NCBI GenBank assembly: GCA_947561585.1
Contig: CANNZV010001612.1
Location: 1-64,000 of the forward strand
Direction: 5' to 3'
DNA: 64,000 nucleotides
Origin: Caprella mutica
Lineage: Eukaryota; Arthropoda; Malacostraca; Amphipoda; Caprellidae
Shown: one piece after another, positions 16,144 to 26,506 of the stretch
Layout of the letters: the number at the start of each line of letters is the position of its first letter
Numbering within the stretch: the stretch's first letter is position 1
Notes under the pieces: model-generated
Seen by the model: the letters and a program-made list of their open reading frames with translations, nothing else
What the model was told of the DNA's origin: nothing
Database searches by the model: none
Program-made: the position numbers and the translations under genes

Positions 16144-16675
16144 GGTTCTAGGGCAGTTGCTACGGGGCGAATTGCCACTGGGTGGATTGCTACTGGGGGA
16201 ACTGCCCATTTGGTGGAATTGCCACTGGGTGAACTGCTCATGTGGGGGAATTGCCTATATAATTGTCTTGGGGCCCAATTGTCATGGACTCAATTGTTTT
16301 TGGGCGCAATTGTCCGGTGCTCAATTGATCGGTCCACGCTTATATTGGGGGGAGGGTGGGGGGGGGGTACACATAAACACACGGGGCGAGTGTGTGTTTT
16401 GTTCATCTTGTGTACGTAGTGATGCAGTCAGTGAGAGTTGTTCACCCAGAAACAATTCACCCAGTGGGAATACACCCTCATGGGCAATTCACCCACATGG
16501 GCAGTTCACCCAGTGGCAATTCACCCACATGGGCAGTTCACCCAGTGGCAATTCACCCACATGGGCAGTTCACACAGTGGCAATTCCCCACATGGGCAGT
16601 TCACACAGTGGCAGTTCACCCACATGAGCAGTTTACCCAGTGGTAGTTCACCCAGTGGCAATTCGCCGTGCTCGG
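16144..16675. mobile_element. Foldback element with 8-bp target duplication (hAT-like), minisatellite interior
   Basis: It is flanked by the direct repeat TACATCAA at 16136-16143 and 16676-16683; in the paralogue (34990-35010) the exon is continuous through tatatcaatgagg. The ends are inverted around ggcgaattgccactgggt. The interior holds tandem, mutually inverted blocks of an approximately 32-bp motif (gggcagttcacccagtgg, caattcacccacat) and a G-rich centre. An 8-bp duplication fits hAT or similar. It interrupts the former RING exon. Confidence 0.88.
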
Positions 16676-17093
16676 TACATCAATGAGGATTACATAATTA
16701 TTTCTGAATGTAGTGATGGTAATTCTATTATTAGTAGCTAATACTTGAACAACAATAAGAAGTTTAAAAAATTATGTGGCAATTCATATATTAATTCAAC
16801 TGAAAATATAAAGAGATTCAGGAAAATCACAAAAGATTTTGCTAAACATTATTGGGAGCAAAGATCAAAAAGAAGTGTAGAAGATGAGTGTATTTTGTTT
16901 AAGCCAGAAGAGACTAAGTTCATTTTTGATTTCACGATTCTAGTACGTACTAAAATATTTGAAAAAAATACAAAAGAGCATGACAAGTTGCTTCGAAAAA
17001 TTTGATAATATCTTAAACTCTGTTCGATTTCTAGAAATTCACGAAGCAATCCATCTTTCAACCTCTGTCATCCTGTGTACTGCAATAGATGTA

Positions 17094-17860
17094 ATGTTAA
17101 GGGGACCGTACTTGGAAAAATCTTGTAATTTTATCATTTCTTTTTATTTCGTAAATTGCTACCTAGTACCCTTCTAGTTGTTTGAGTGAAATATCAGAGC
17201 TCTAGAGTCACTATAACCCACTGGAGGAGAGAGAAAGGAGGAGGCGAATCGAGGATTCGGGCGGCGTTATACGCTTTACACACTCCCTATCAGCCACCGA
17301 TAATTCGTAATAATTAATTATCTCGCCGTATCTGGTATAGTTCGTGTTCCTTAGACCAGACCACAGTCAATTCTATGTACTGTGTACCAGACACAAAAGC
17401 TTTGTCTTCAATACGCATCAGTTGCCCTTCATATCTTACACGGGGGTGATGCCACCTGTCAGAGCGTATCTATGATACACAGCAACTTTGATTGCTATTT
17501 CTGGCCTTTCTGAAAAAAGAAAAATTTTGGTATTCAAAAGCCTAAGGCTTCTACAATTTTAAAGGTACAGCATTGTTTTTTTTTTTCATTCGATTATCCA
17601 CGGATTTCTCTACAATTGTCAACTCTTTTTTTTAAATTATTTTTTCGAAATATTAAATTTTGAGCTTTTCTTCACGAAAATAATAATATTTCGAAAATCA
17701 GTGTAGATAATCCCGAGGAGAATCGAATGCAAAAAACCCCAATGCCGTAGGTTCAAAATTGTAGAAGCCTTAGGCTTTTTTGGAAACGCTTCGAATTCGT
17801 TCGAAATTCGAATAACTCGTTTTTTATGGGTCTAATCGAAAAAATGTCTCGAATATAACG
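17094..17860. mobile_element. Insertion with long internal palindrome in RING copy A
   Basis: Homology with copy B stops at gcaatagatg (17091) and resumes near aacaagaattacctatt (17879). The inserted DNA starts with ttaaggggaccgtacttgg, similar to the ends of the small element near 40570. It contains inverted arms: aaaagcctaaggcttctaca around 17537 versus tgtagaagccttaggctttt around 17760, and cattcgattatccacgg versus ccgaggagaatcgaatg. Exact ends and target duplication are not clear to me. Confidence 0.6.
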
Positions 17861-19183
17861 ATAGAGAATTCAATTTTGAACAAGAATTACCTATTATATT
17901 GGGTTAAGTTCCAAAAGAGTAAGCTATGTTTTTAGAATGAGTTTACGTCGCATTCAAGAATTTTACAAATCTAGAGTGAGACTCATAGAAAATGTACTTG
18001 AGATACCCAAAATTAGGAGATGCAAATGGAGGGATGTTCTTGGGAGTAGCACGACTGTTGACAACTGTTCTCAGTTCTACAATCGAGACGTATGTCCAGT
18101 TTGCAAAGGCGACCAGAAGAAAGATGATTCCTGTTTTCTGATCTGCAAACACACCCTTTGTTCTTCTTGCACCAAATTTATCATCAGCAATGGAAGGAAG
18201 TAAGTTAATCGACTTTCTTGCTATCAAGATATTTCTTTTTCTGTATATTTAAAAATATATTCAAATGTCTCGTGGCATCACTTTACATTATCTGTGTTAA
18301 TATTTGGCACCGAAATTAATTAATTTGGATTATATTCTATTTACTTTTACTCACTATTTTGATGCTGTGTTTCAGTGAATGGGAAAGAAAGTCGGAGTCG
18401 TTACTTGAAACATGTCAAATTTAGATTTTTTTCATTTCATACAATGTTAATAATTTTAAACGCTTCTTGCAGTTCTTGCAACTATCACCTCTTCATTTTC
18501 CTCTTCCATTCTCGAGTGGACATTTTTCCGTTGGCATTATTGCCTTTGATTCAGAAACAGAAGTTAAACGATTAAGAAGTCAAAAAATTGGTTAATAATT
18601 CATTGTTTTCCAGACCTACCTGCCCAGTTTGCAGCCATCCCATTCTCGAATACCTATCGAGCCAAAAAATAGCGGAAATCTGTCAAGCTCTCCAGTAAGT
18701 AACAATTCGACATGAACATCAAAAAGCATAACCCAGAAAACTTTTTCATGCTTCTATTATTTTTTTTAATTCATATTATCAGAAAGGAATAATTTCCATA
18801 CCAAATCAATCATTTGCGAGAAGAACGTCATAAACAGAAAACAAGTATTTTTTACTTATCCACATAAATCTTAAAATATTGATTATTTTGGTATAAGTTT
18901 CATCATTGTAGCTTAAAAATTGACCGCTAGAGAGGCTAAATGACCAAACGATATACCATTAAATGTATGCAAATACATTACTTGTAATAAAATGCCTTTC
19001 CTGAAAAAACTTTTCTCTTATTTATGTGCACTAAATAATGAAATATGTTATATATCAAACACCTTCTATTTCAGAGGGAAAAAGGTTGCCACGCCCCTTT
19101 CAACGTATATAGTAGGTACCGCGGCCTTCGGGACTGTATTTGTGGGGGTCTATTTGATGTATTGTCTTAAGTATGGTTTTTAA

Positions 19184-20002
19184 AGCACTATTTATCTTAT
19201 TGAAAATTCAATAGTATTCTTTCCTAACTATAAACCATTCATAATTCCAAGTAATATAGTTTTACCTACAGTAGATTGAGTGAATGGTAGTAGTGATTTA
19301 AATTCTATTTATTTCAATGTAAATAGACTGACTCGACAATATCTAGCAATAAATTCAAACTTTAAATAATTGACCTAATTAACCGTAGCCCGGCGTTTAT
19401 ATGAACTTTAGGTAATCAGAACATCTTAGTTTTAAATCTTTAAGTTGCCGAATAGTGATTGGCTGTTATTTTTACACTTCTTTTGAAGAGGTACTTGAAT
19501 TATAAGTTGTTCTTTGGTGAACTTTATGGTCTGAATAATGATACATCTAGCTATCGAAATTTATTGGATTTTCATTCCTATCTTCTGCTTAAGAAATACT
19601 CGTGCCGGTTATAGTTTACATTGATTGGAAATATATGTTCTAAATATTAATGTCATCTGGTATTAACTTTTATTCCATGTTACCTATCGGATATAAATAG
19701 TTTATAATATTTGTATTGCCATTCGATACCCAATTAATTAAAATAGATCAGTAAAATGTAGATTGTAAAAATGATGGAATTATGATCAAACATGTGATTT
19801 ATGTGATGAATTAAGATTCAAATTAAATGATTAATGAACATTACTATTGACATTTTTTGTTAAATTTTGTGCTTTGAGTCAATTTGACACCATTTTTTCA
19901 ATATCTGAAAATTTAACTGGTTTTATTAATCTTATGTAAAAAACTTTTTATAAATATTAAATATTTTTCCACATGGAATTAGTTTTGATACAAATATATG
20001 AT
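19184..20002. other. 3' flank of RING copy A, no gene seen
   Basis: AT-rich sequence aligned with 37070-37140 and 37993-38705 of copy B. It contains the empty site aagtaatatagttttacc near 19250, corresponding to the insertion 37146-37992. Confidence 0.6.
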
Positions 20003-20066
20003 TAGGGCTGGGGACAATATGCTTTTTAATCATAGATCCCGAAAATATTATTATTTTCCCAGCCAT
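20003..20066. mobile_element. Very short hAT-type MITE (64 bp)
   Basis: It begins tagggctggggacaatatgc and ends ttttcccagccat. ATATATGAT flanks both sides (19994-20002 and 20067-20075). It looks like an internally deleted relative of the 174-bp element at 39178-39351, with the same gggctgggacaatatgc terminus. Confidence 0.75.
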
Positions 20067-20879
20067 ATATATGATATTGACTTTAGATTTATTTATCTTT
20101 TTCGCATGGAATGGAGTAAAAATTTACAGTAAAAAATCCTTGAATTCGACAGTTTTGGATTTGAGGAAACATTAAATCTTCTATAAGTATAATAAAGTAT
20201 TAGGCTATAAAATAAAATATTAAAGTGATGTTTCTCTGTTCAATGTGCTTAATCCATTATTATACTCTATCAATATAATAGTTATTTACTCCTTTATCCA
20301 CCTTCTCAATAAATTTAAGATTCAGTACAAAAGTCAAATAAATTTCATTCCAATTTATTGAAATTATCATTATATCATTAAAACTAATTAGATTCTGAAA
20401 AAAATTCATCATTTTTATAAAAAAAAAAATTTAAATAAATTTTTCCTAAAAGTAACCTTTATTAAGAGAAATTTAAATTTATCAATGATCGAATAATGAT
20501 ATTTTTTATCATTTTATCAAGTTATCCTAAATTTTAGACCAAGACTCATATTTTAACTACATAAATAGTAAGAGTTTTTTTGTCACTATATTTTATTTTG
20601 ATTTTCGTTAAGGCACTCTATTTATTGGCAGATAAAGTACAGTAAAACTCACCTACAGTAAACTAGTTCACTATAGTCGATTACTTCACTATAGAGTCTA
20701 TTAAGCACAATTCAGTTTATACATTTTACTGATAAATGAAAATATATATTTCAGTGAAATACTTTGAAACGAGTTTTAAGTCTAAACGAAAAAAGGTAAA
20801 ATTAAATTAATTGGCTTTATTTTTCCCATTCATAATTAGAAAATTTTACTAACTAAATCTTCAGAGATTGTTCATCAAG
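20067..20879. other. AT-rich intergenic DNA
   Basis: No exon, RNA gene or clear transposon end seen. It has short homopolymer runs and low GC. Confidence 0.5.
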
Positions 20880-21345
20880 AATCTTATTAATGGGATCGAC
20901 ACATCAAACTTGGTGAAAAATTACCATTATTTTCTTTTACTGAAAAAGATTCTATAGGTAATGCTTTCATGTCCCTAATTTTTTTTGAGCTACGAGCACT
21001 AACCTTAGAGAGAGGTCCAAAGGGAGGACAAATCTTGAATTTTTCAAATCGCTTATCTAAAGAAAACGAAGAGGAAAGCAGAAAATTTCTTTTTCTACTA
21101 AACAGTAGATAAAAGAAATTAAAAATTAACACCAGAACAGTCTCAATTATTTATAGTATTTATAAGTATAGGTACGCGGATTTACGGAAAACAATAAATA
21201 TCAAATCTTCAATTTTTCAAAAACTAATGCCTAAATCAAAAAAGTCATACGAACAAAAGGTTAATTTTATAAAGTTACATTTATAGTACAAATTTAAAAA
21301 TAATCGGTCCACAACTAAAAAAGTTTCTGAAATTTTGGTCGACCC
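20880..21345. repeat. Dispersed repeat, diverged copy
   Basis: It contains tttgagctacgagcacta, then gaggtccaaagggagga and a terminal part like aatcggtccacaactaaa, then ggtcgaccctc. The same order of motifs occurs at 28590-29340, and the terminal part also near 13990, 33930 and 49680. The low similarity suggests an old family of unknown type. Confidence 0.55.
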
Positions 21346-21534
21346 TCTTGAAAAAAATATTGTAATTATTACGTACTCCTATTGATATTTACAGTAGAAT
21401 AACTGTCAGGTGATAAAAATAAGGTTTTATTTCGTACGAGGTTTTTTTCTGATAGAGTTTCAAAAATATTTTGGTCTAATTACTCTAATACAAAGCTTAT
21501 GTATTACTAGGCTTGTCTTGATGTATGCCACCCT

Positions 21535-22275
21535 ATTACAGGACAAAAACACCCGTCAAAAAAAGAAAACCCGTTGTCAAAAAATAAAATATGCAAAATA
21601 CCCCCCGGACAAAAACCCCCTGTTCAAGAACCCCCGGTCAAATACCCCCTGGACAAAAACACCACATGTAGATAACACCAGTGCGAAAAAAAAACTATCG
21701 AAAGCCCTTCACATTCAAACACCAATAATTTCAAAATAAAATGAAATAACTATAAGTAGTTTTTGAATTTATAGAACATCATTCATTGTTATATATATTC
21801 GGTTTTATCGCTATGGAACTATAGTGGTTCTAGGTCCTTTAGCTGTAAACACTTTCGCCGCACGACACCTTCGCCGAAAATATGAAATATTTTTAGCAAA
21901 ATAAGGTATCCCTATTTCATAGTAAAAAAAATAAAGTATACATATTGCCCCTATCAAACTTGGAAGGGGGGGGGGGGGGCAACTGCCCACCCCCCCTTCA
22001 ACAGGACCGCTAACCTAACCTTAGGTGCGCTATATCTCTTCATATTTATAACATACAGTATTTTCAAATTTTCGGCGAAAGAGTAATTTGCTCGCAATGA
22101 ATAATGTTAAATATATTAATAAAAATGAATAGGACTATTTATATCGACCTGTTTTTTTACACCATTTTTTTTCATTTTTTATATCCAGGGGGTATTTGAC
22201 CGAAAGATTTTTCTTGCACTGTTTTTAACCTTGGGGTATATGTCAGGTCATCCTCCCCCCTCCCCCCAACAATAA
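21535..22275. repeat. C-rich degenerate tandem repeat with inverted partner
   Basis: A run of acccc/ggacaaaaacccc-type units at 21540-21665 includes ggtcaaataccccctgga, whose reverse complement appears at about 22187-22205 (tccagggggtatttgacc). Two G/C homopolymer tracts (21966 and 22252) lie between or near the arms. This is possibly an inverted-repeat element; no target duplication was identified. Confidence 0.45.
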
Positions 22276-22354
22276 CCGTAAACTAATTCTCCATCCAATG
22301 TTAAATTTTCTAAAGTCAGTCAAAATAAAAATCAGGAATGCTATTCTAAGGAGC

Positions 22355-22537
22355 CTATTGCCGAATTTTATGATTATGTACTTCTTCGTTCATGAAAATT
22401 CCAGCTTCATCACTAATGACTATGTCTTCCACAAAACGATCATGTCTTTGCAAGAACCATGCAGTTGGCGAAATTCTATGGCGTGTAAAAACTGTTTCGA
22501 GAAGTTTACTGTTTCTTGCGACCTGAATGACCCTTGT
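22355..22537 (-). pseudogene. DDE transposase remnant (IS630/Tc1-mariner-like), left arm
   Basis: Read on the minus strand the fragment contains TAWFLQRHDRFVEDIVISDE followed by AGIFMNEEVHNHKIRQ, then a stop and APx. The I-x-SDEA-x-F ... V-x-N/H-H-x-R pattern is that around a catalytic Asp in IS630/Tc1-mariner-type DDE transposases common in insects. Only about 60 codons remain. It lies about 450 bp downstream of, and in the same direction as, the Penelope-like endonuclease, and is repeated in the right arm. A plus-strand reading frame across it is a shadow. Confidence 0.6.
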
Positions 22538-22985
22538 TAAAATTTTAGTTTGTGACTTTCTTTTTGTATTTAATTAATTTTCTCCAAATTGTCAATACCT
22601 ATGTTATAAGAGGAATACTTATTTAAAGCTTTAAAAATCTGGAAATATATTAATGGGGTTGTTGTTAAATAAAGATATTTTAGATGTTTGAACTTACTTC
22701 ATTGTCCGTCCTCCGACCATATTTTGCACAAAGCCATATTCACCACCCATGAATAAAATTGTTATAACATTCACAAAAATGTATAAAAAGTTATAAAAAA
22801 AATTTAACATAAGGATAAAAAGGAACACCAGTACTGGAATGTACATTTCTTTAAAAAACAGGACGTTTCGATAGTCTAGCTATCATTATCAACTAATATA
22901 AAATCTGTAATGGAACATAAAAAATAAAAAACATACACTAATATTTATTGAACATTAAAAAACCAAACTAAAAATTAATTAAAAG

Positions 22986-24722
22986 TTAAAGGATATTGTT
23001 TAAAATTGGTTGGCGTTTAAAAATGTGAAGTGATTCTAAATTTCTCAACTCATTAAAATTGTTTGCACTACCTAAAATTTTAAAATGATCTAATTTGATT
23101 GGAGAGTCGCAAGTACTCTCCGTGTGAATTCTAATTGATGAATGAGGTGGATTGCAAATTGGTCTATTAGTTCGAAAACTCCTCCCAGCATGCTCTGCAA
23201 TCCTCATGTAGAGTGGCCGCGACGTCATGCCAACGTACTCTGACGTGCACTGCACGCAACTAAAGGAATAAACGATTGACGAGAGCAAGCCGAGAGGAAG
23301 TTTATCTTTGTAATTAAAAAAAGAGCCTATTGTAAATGAATTGGTAAAAACAAATCTAAAAGTTACATCATTAAAATATTTAGTAAAAAGAATGGAAAGA
23401 TCTTGTTTTAATTTGACAGAGTGGTAGCCTAGATATGGTAGGGATGCATATAAAATGTTTTCAGCGGGTGGTACAGTATAAGTGCTATTAAAATTCCTAT
23501 CTAAAAACTGCATAAGGATTTTATTAAAAAGTGAAGTACAAAAGCCATTGTTATTAAAAAAAGAGCGTAAAAAAGAAATCTCCCGCTTAAAAAATGAAAA
23601 ATTGCTACTAATTTTGCATGCCCTGAAGATTAAAGTTTTGATGCTATTGTATTTAAAGGTCCTCTCCAGGCTCCGGGAAAAAAATGAGTTTATTATATAA
23701 TATTATAGAACTAAGGTCTACGATCATTATTCCGCAAACCGCATACAACTCGGTTCAGTATATATTTTATTATTTGCTTTTAAAGTTTTTTAATACTCTG
23801 TGAGCAACAATCGAGCGAATCTCCAACCTGACGCTGAGAAAGAAGATTGTACACTCTTTGTTTCGATTTCAAATTTAGATTTTTAAACAAACAATGCGTT
23901 TTTGGCCTTCTTTTAAGATAATAATTGTTTCTAAAAGTATATAAACATTTCTATAATAAGTTTATCAAAATTTAAACCTTTAAACGAAAAATAAATAGAT
24001 TTATTAAACCAAATGCCTAGTTGACAATCAAAACAAATGGTGTACATTCTTCTTCTTCAGACTGAAAATTTGAAAGTCGGAAGTAAAGTAGGTTTTGTCG
24101 AGTTTTGATTTTAAAAATCTTTAAAAGCATATAAGATTAAAAATATGCTACCAAATTCGATGCGGTTTGCAGCAAAATGATAAGGAACATTAGCCTCATT
24201 AAATAAAACAGTAAAAATATTTGCTTGGAGGGGACCTTTAAAAGAAGTGGAACAAAAACTATAAAAACTAGAGCCTAAACCTGTAAAACTAATTTTTCTA
24301 AAAACTGAACTATGGAACTTGTTATTCTGTCTGTGAATATTACAATCTAAAAATGATCAACTATTATTTTGCTCAAGTTCAAAGGTAAAATTTATACTGC
24401 TATGCTTGCTATTGAGGTAAGTTAAAAATAGGGGAACGTGAGATTTATCTTTGAAAAGGAGGAAAGTGTCATTAATATATCTTTTGTAAAACAAGGGTTT
24501 AAAATTAGAGGGGCAATCTGCAAGCCAATTTTGTTCGTGATGGCACATCGAAAATCTTTTACAAACATACCTCTTCATGAAACAATAGATACCTATCATT
24601 TGTAGTAAACTTTTTTCTGATCCATCTTCTACTTTTTTAGGGCCAACTGTCTCATTTTTTAGAACATTTTTAGAGCTTTCAGTTTTAAATAGTTTCTTTT
24701 TATTCAATAACAAATATTTCAA
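22986..24722 (-). pseudogene. Penelope-like element, left (minus) copy: RT fragment plus GIY-YIG endonuclease
   Basis: Penelope-like retroelements encode a reverse transcriptase followed by a GIY-YIG endonuclease. Here the endonuclease frame (22986-23513) is intact: VYSFSCVQCTSEYVGMTSRP carries the GIY/YIG equivalents with the CxxC between them that is typical of these elements, then R in PLYMRIAEH and the distal Glu in LESLHIFKRQP. Upstream, at 24357-24547, RT palm sequence survives (CHHEQNWLAD, FYKRYINDTFLLFKD), with YIND in place of the catalytic YIDD. The RT is split by a TTAA element at 23657-24237 and truncated at its 5' end, so the copy is inactive. Confidence 0.88.
23657..24237 (+). 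mobile_element. TTAA-flanked MITE, copy 2
   Basis: TTAA occurs at 23653-23656 and 24238-24241; the other arm of the inverted duplication (about 25088) is the empty site, with a single TTAA in cttcttttaaatac. Ends are aggtcctctccaggctc and, inverted, aggtcccctccaagc. Length is 581 bp, in the same orientation as copy 1. Confidence 0.92.
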
Positions 24723-24781
24723 ACAACTTGAAGGTTTAGGTATGGGACTCCCATTAGGTCCTACTTTTGCAAATATTTTTA
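24548..24781. other. Spacer of the inverted duplication
   Basis: An approximately 230-bp centre. From about 24720 it supplies the upstream part of the plus-strand reverse transcriptase (GMGLPLGPTFANIF motif); the left part reads on the minus strand as non-homologous sequence (MKYLLLNKKKLF and so on) fused to the minus-strand RT fragment. Confidence 0.6.
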
Positions 24782-25732
24782 TGTGCCATCACGAACAAAA
24801 TTGACTTGCAGATTGGCCCTCTAATTTTAAACCCTTGTTTTACAAAAGATATATTGATGACACTTTCCTCCTTTTCAAAGATAAATCTCACGTTCCCCTA
24901 TTATTAACTTACCTCAATAGCAAGCATAGCAGTATAAATTTTACCTTTGAACTTGAGCAAAATAATAGTTTATCATTTTTAGATTGTAATATTCATAGGC
25001 AGGATAACAAGTTCCATAGTTCAGTTTTTAGAAAAATTAGTTTTACAGGTTTAGGCTCTAGTTTTTATAGTTTTTGTTCCACTTCTTTTAAATACAATAG
25101 CATCAAAACTTTAATCTTCAGGGCATGCAAAATTAGTAGCAATTTTTGCATTACGCTCTTTTTTTAATAACAATGGCTTTTGTACTTCACTTTTTAATAA
25201 ATCCTTATGCAGTTTTTAGATAGGAATTTTAATAGCACTTATACTGTACCACCCGCTGAAAACATTTTATATGCATCCCTACATACGGAGAACGGTTTTG
25301 TTGATACAACAAAGAAAAGTAGGTTTTTGGTTGTATCAACAAAATAAGTTAGTCAGCTATGAGCCATCAAAATAATTTTGTTACTGTAAATATATATTTT
25401 TGTTAAGGTTTTTTTGTTATAGTTACACTAGAATTTTTAAGGTAACAGTAACTAGAGCTTATTAGTTATAGTAACATTACAATACTGTTACTTCAAAAAA
25501 TTTATTTTGTTATGTCAACAAAAAGTATATTTGAAGCAACACAAATAATTTTTTGTAGTAACAAAATCATCTTGTTATTTTAACTGAAAAAATAGATTGT
25601 GCTGTTTCAATTACTATTTCTTATTTATTGCATATAGTGTACATGTAAATTTGGCTGTATATTAATTAGTTTAATGTTACATGTTGTTATACACAAATTA
25701 AATGGGAATAAATGAACATAGAAATGAAGTGG

Positions 25733-25803
25733 TTCATTCAGGACTCGAACCGACGATCTCCAATCTCAAGTCTGCGGCGCTAACCTCTCAGCAATCCTGG
25801 AAA
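25733..25803 (-). ncRNA. tRNA-like (Ser-like) segment inside the 1.94-kb element
   Basis: On the minus strand it reads ttgctgagaggttagcgcc, then gcagacttgagattg and cgtcggttcgagtcctga. A perfect B box (ggttcgagtcc) and an A-box-like ttgctgagagg lie at tRNA spacing, and the anticodon-loop region resembles tRNA-Ser(UGA). The acceptor and T stems do not pair well and there is no long variable arm, so this is not a functional tRNA gene. It is more likely a tRNA-derived, possibly Pol III-promoting, part of the transposon. Confidence 0.6.
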
Positions 25804-26017
25804 TGGTAAAAGTTGGATTGGAATGAACTATAACCAATATGAAAACATGCATGCCTTTTGCATGACAAGCAAAAAAAAAACATGCATGACAAGCAAAAGA
25901 ACATTTAAATTGAATATTTTTAAAATAGCTATCTATTAATATTTATCAATTCCCACCTACCAACCTAGTTTCTTACTAGGTTTTATTAATCAATACCTAC
26001 ATACTATAGATACCTAC

Positions 26018-26506
26018 ACAGAGAAAAAAGTTTACTCATATCTAATGGGTCATCAATTTATGCTTTGAATCAATTTATTACGTGAGTTGGTTGGACTTTA
26101 TTCATGTTTTCACGTGTGTTAAAACAACTATGACGTAGTGTGTCATCAAACATTAGTTAATTCAATTCATTTTATAGATTGAATCAACTTACTATGAGAG
26201 TTAAAAGTTACTTTTTTGAGAATTTTAAAGTATGTTGAAACAACTATGGCAGAGTGTATTGTAGCAACTCACAAAGACTGTTAATCCAATTTATCTGGTG
26301 TATAAATTAACTTACTATGCGAGTTGGAGCAACCTTTTTTAAGTTTAGGAGTGAGTCAAAACACTGTTTTGTTTTAACCCACGTCAATTTAACTACTTTT
26401 AAGTAGTACCTGCAACTCACCACGTAGGTAGGCGCAAAAATAACCAATTCATATGAGTCAAAACAAATCAAATATGATTTGATTCAACTAATCCTTTCTC
26501 TGTGTG
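26018..26506. mobile_element. Nested MITE with cacagagaaa-type ends
   Basis: Left end acagagaaaaaag and right end ctttctctgtgtg are inverted; TAC flanks both (26015-26017 and 26507-26509). The interior has degenerate tandem blocks of roughly 60-120 bp built from phrases like gagttggttgg, tgaatcaa and aaaacaactatg. It sits inside the larger element with similar ends. Confidence 0.7.

Larger units (their letters stand above)
14811..19183 (+). pseudogene. RING-finger gene copy A, N-terminal half broken
   Basis: This is the paralogue of the gene at 34243-37069. The first exon starts after ttctctatttcag at 14810, but frameshifts and stops appear at once, and it is split by a TTAA element (15111-15696), a foldback element (16144-16675) and an approximately 770-bp insertion (about 17094-17860). 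The C-terminal part is still well formed. The segment up to 18199 carries the first half of the RING (CPVCKGDQKKDDSCFLICKH, then TLCSSC) before a gtaagt donor. Exon 18614-18694 carries PTCPVC, and exon 19075-19183 encodes GKKVATPLSTYIVGTAAFG, a hydrophobic segment and the end LKYGF. All eight zinc ligands remain. A shortened transcript from 17.9 kb cannot be excluded, although the full-length gene is dead. Confidence 0.8.
12758..19990 (+). repeat. Segmental duplication, copy A
   Basis: This stretch aligns in the same orientation with 31862-38705, about 19 kb away. Shared landmarks in order are a region around ttcagactccagatgtca, a roughly 58-bp minisatellite, a long noncoding lead, the RING gene exons and a 0.8-kb 3' flank ending at gaattagttttgata-like sequence. 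The left boundary lies at the end of the 21-bp satellite. Copy A lacks the insertions found in copy B at 33009-33852 and 37146-37992, and has its own insertions at 15111-15696, 16144-16675 and about 17094-17860. Confidence 0.9.
22308..24547. repeat. Left arm of a large inverted duplication
   Basis: The sequence from taaagtcagtc to gtgatggcacat is the reverse complement of 24782-28350 once the TTAA element (left arm) and the 1.94-kb element (right arm) are removed. The arms then match in length at about 1.6 kb. They include Penelope-like coding sequence, its 3' flank and a transposase remnant. The central spacer is only about 230 bp. Confidence 0.9.

Noticed and set aside
16157..16686. Plus-strand frames rich in HMGSSPSGNSPTWAVH repeats
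   Set aside because: They lie wholly inside the foldback minisatellite element between its target duplications.
22298..22540. Plus-strand frame ending CSWRNSMACKNCFEKFTVSC (and its counterpart at 28120-28410 minus)
   Set aside because: The opposite strand carries recognisable transposase motifs; this frame is a shadow, despite its cysteines.
25733..25803. Functional tRNA-Ser gene
   Set aside because: Acceptor and T stems do not pair and there is no long variable arm; kept only as tRNA-like.
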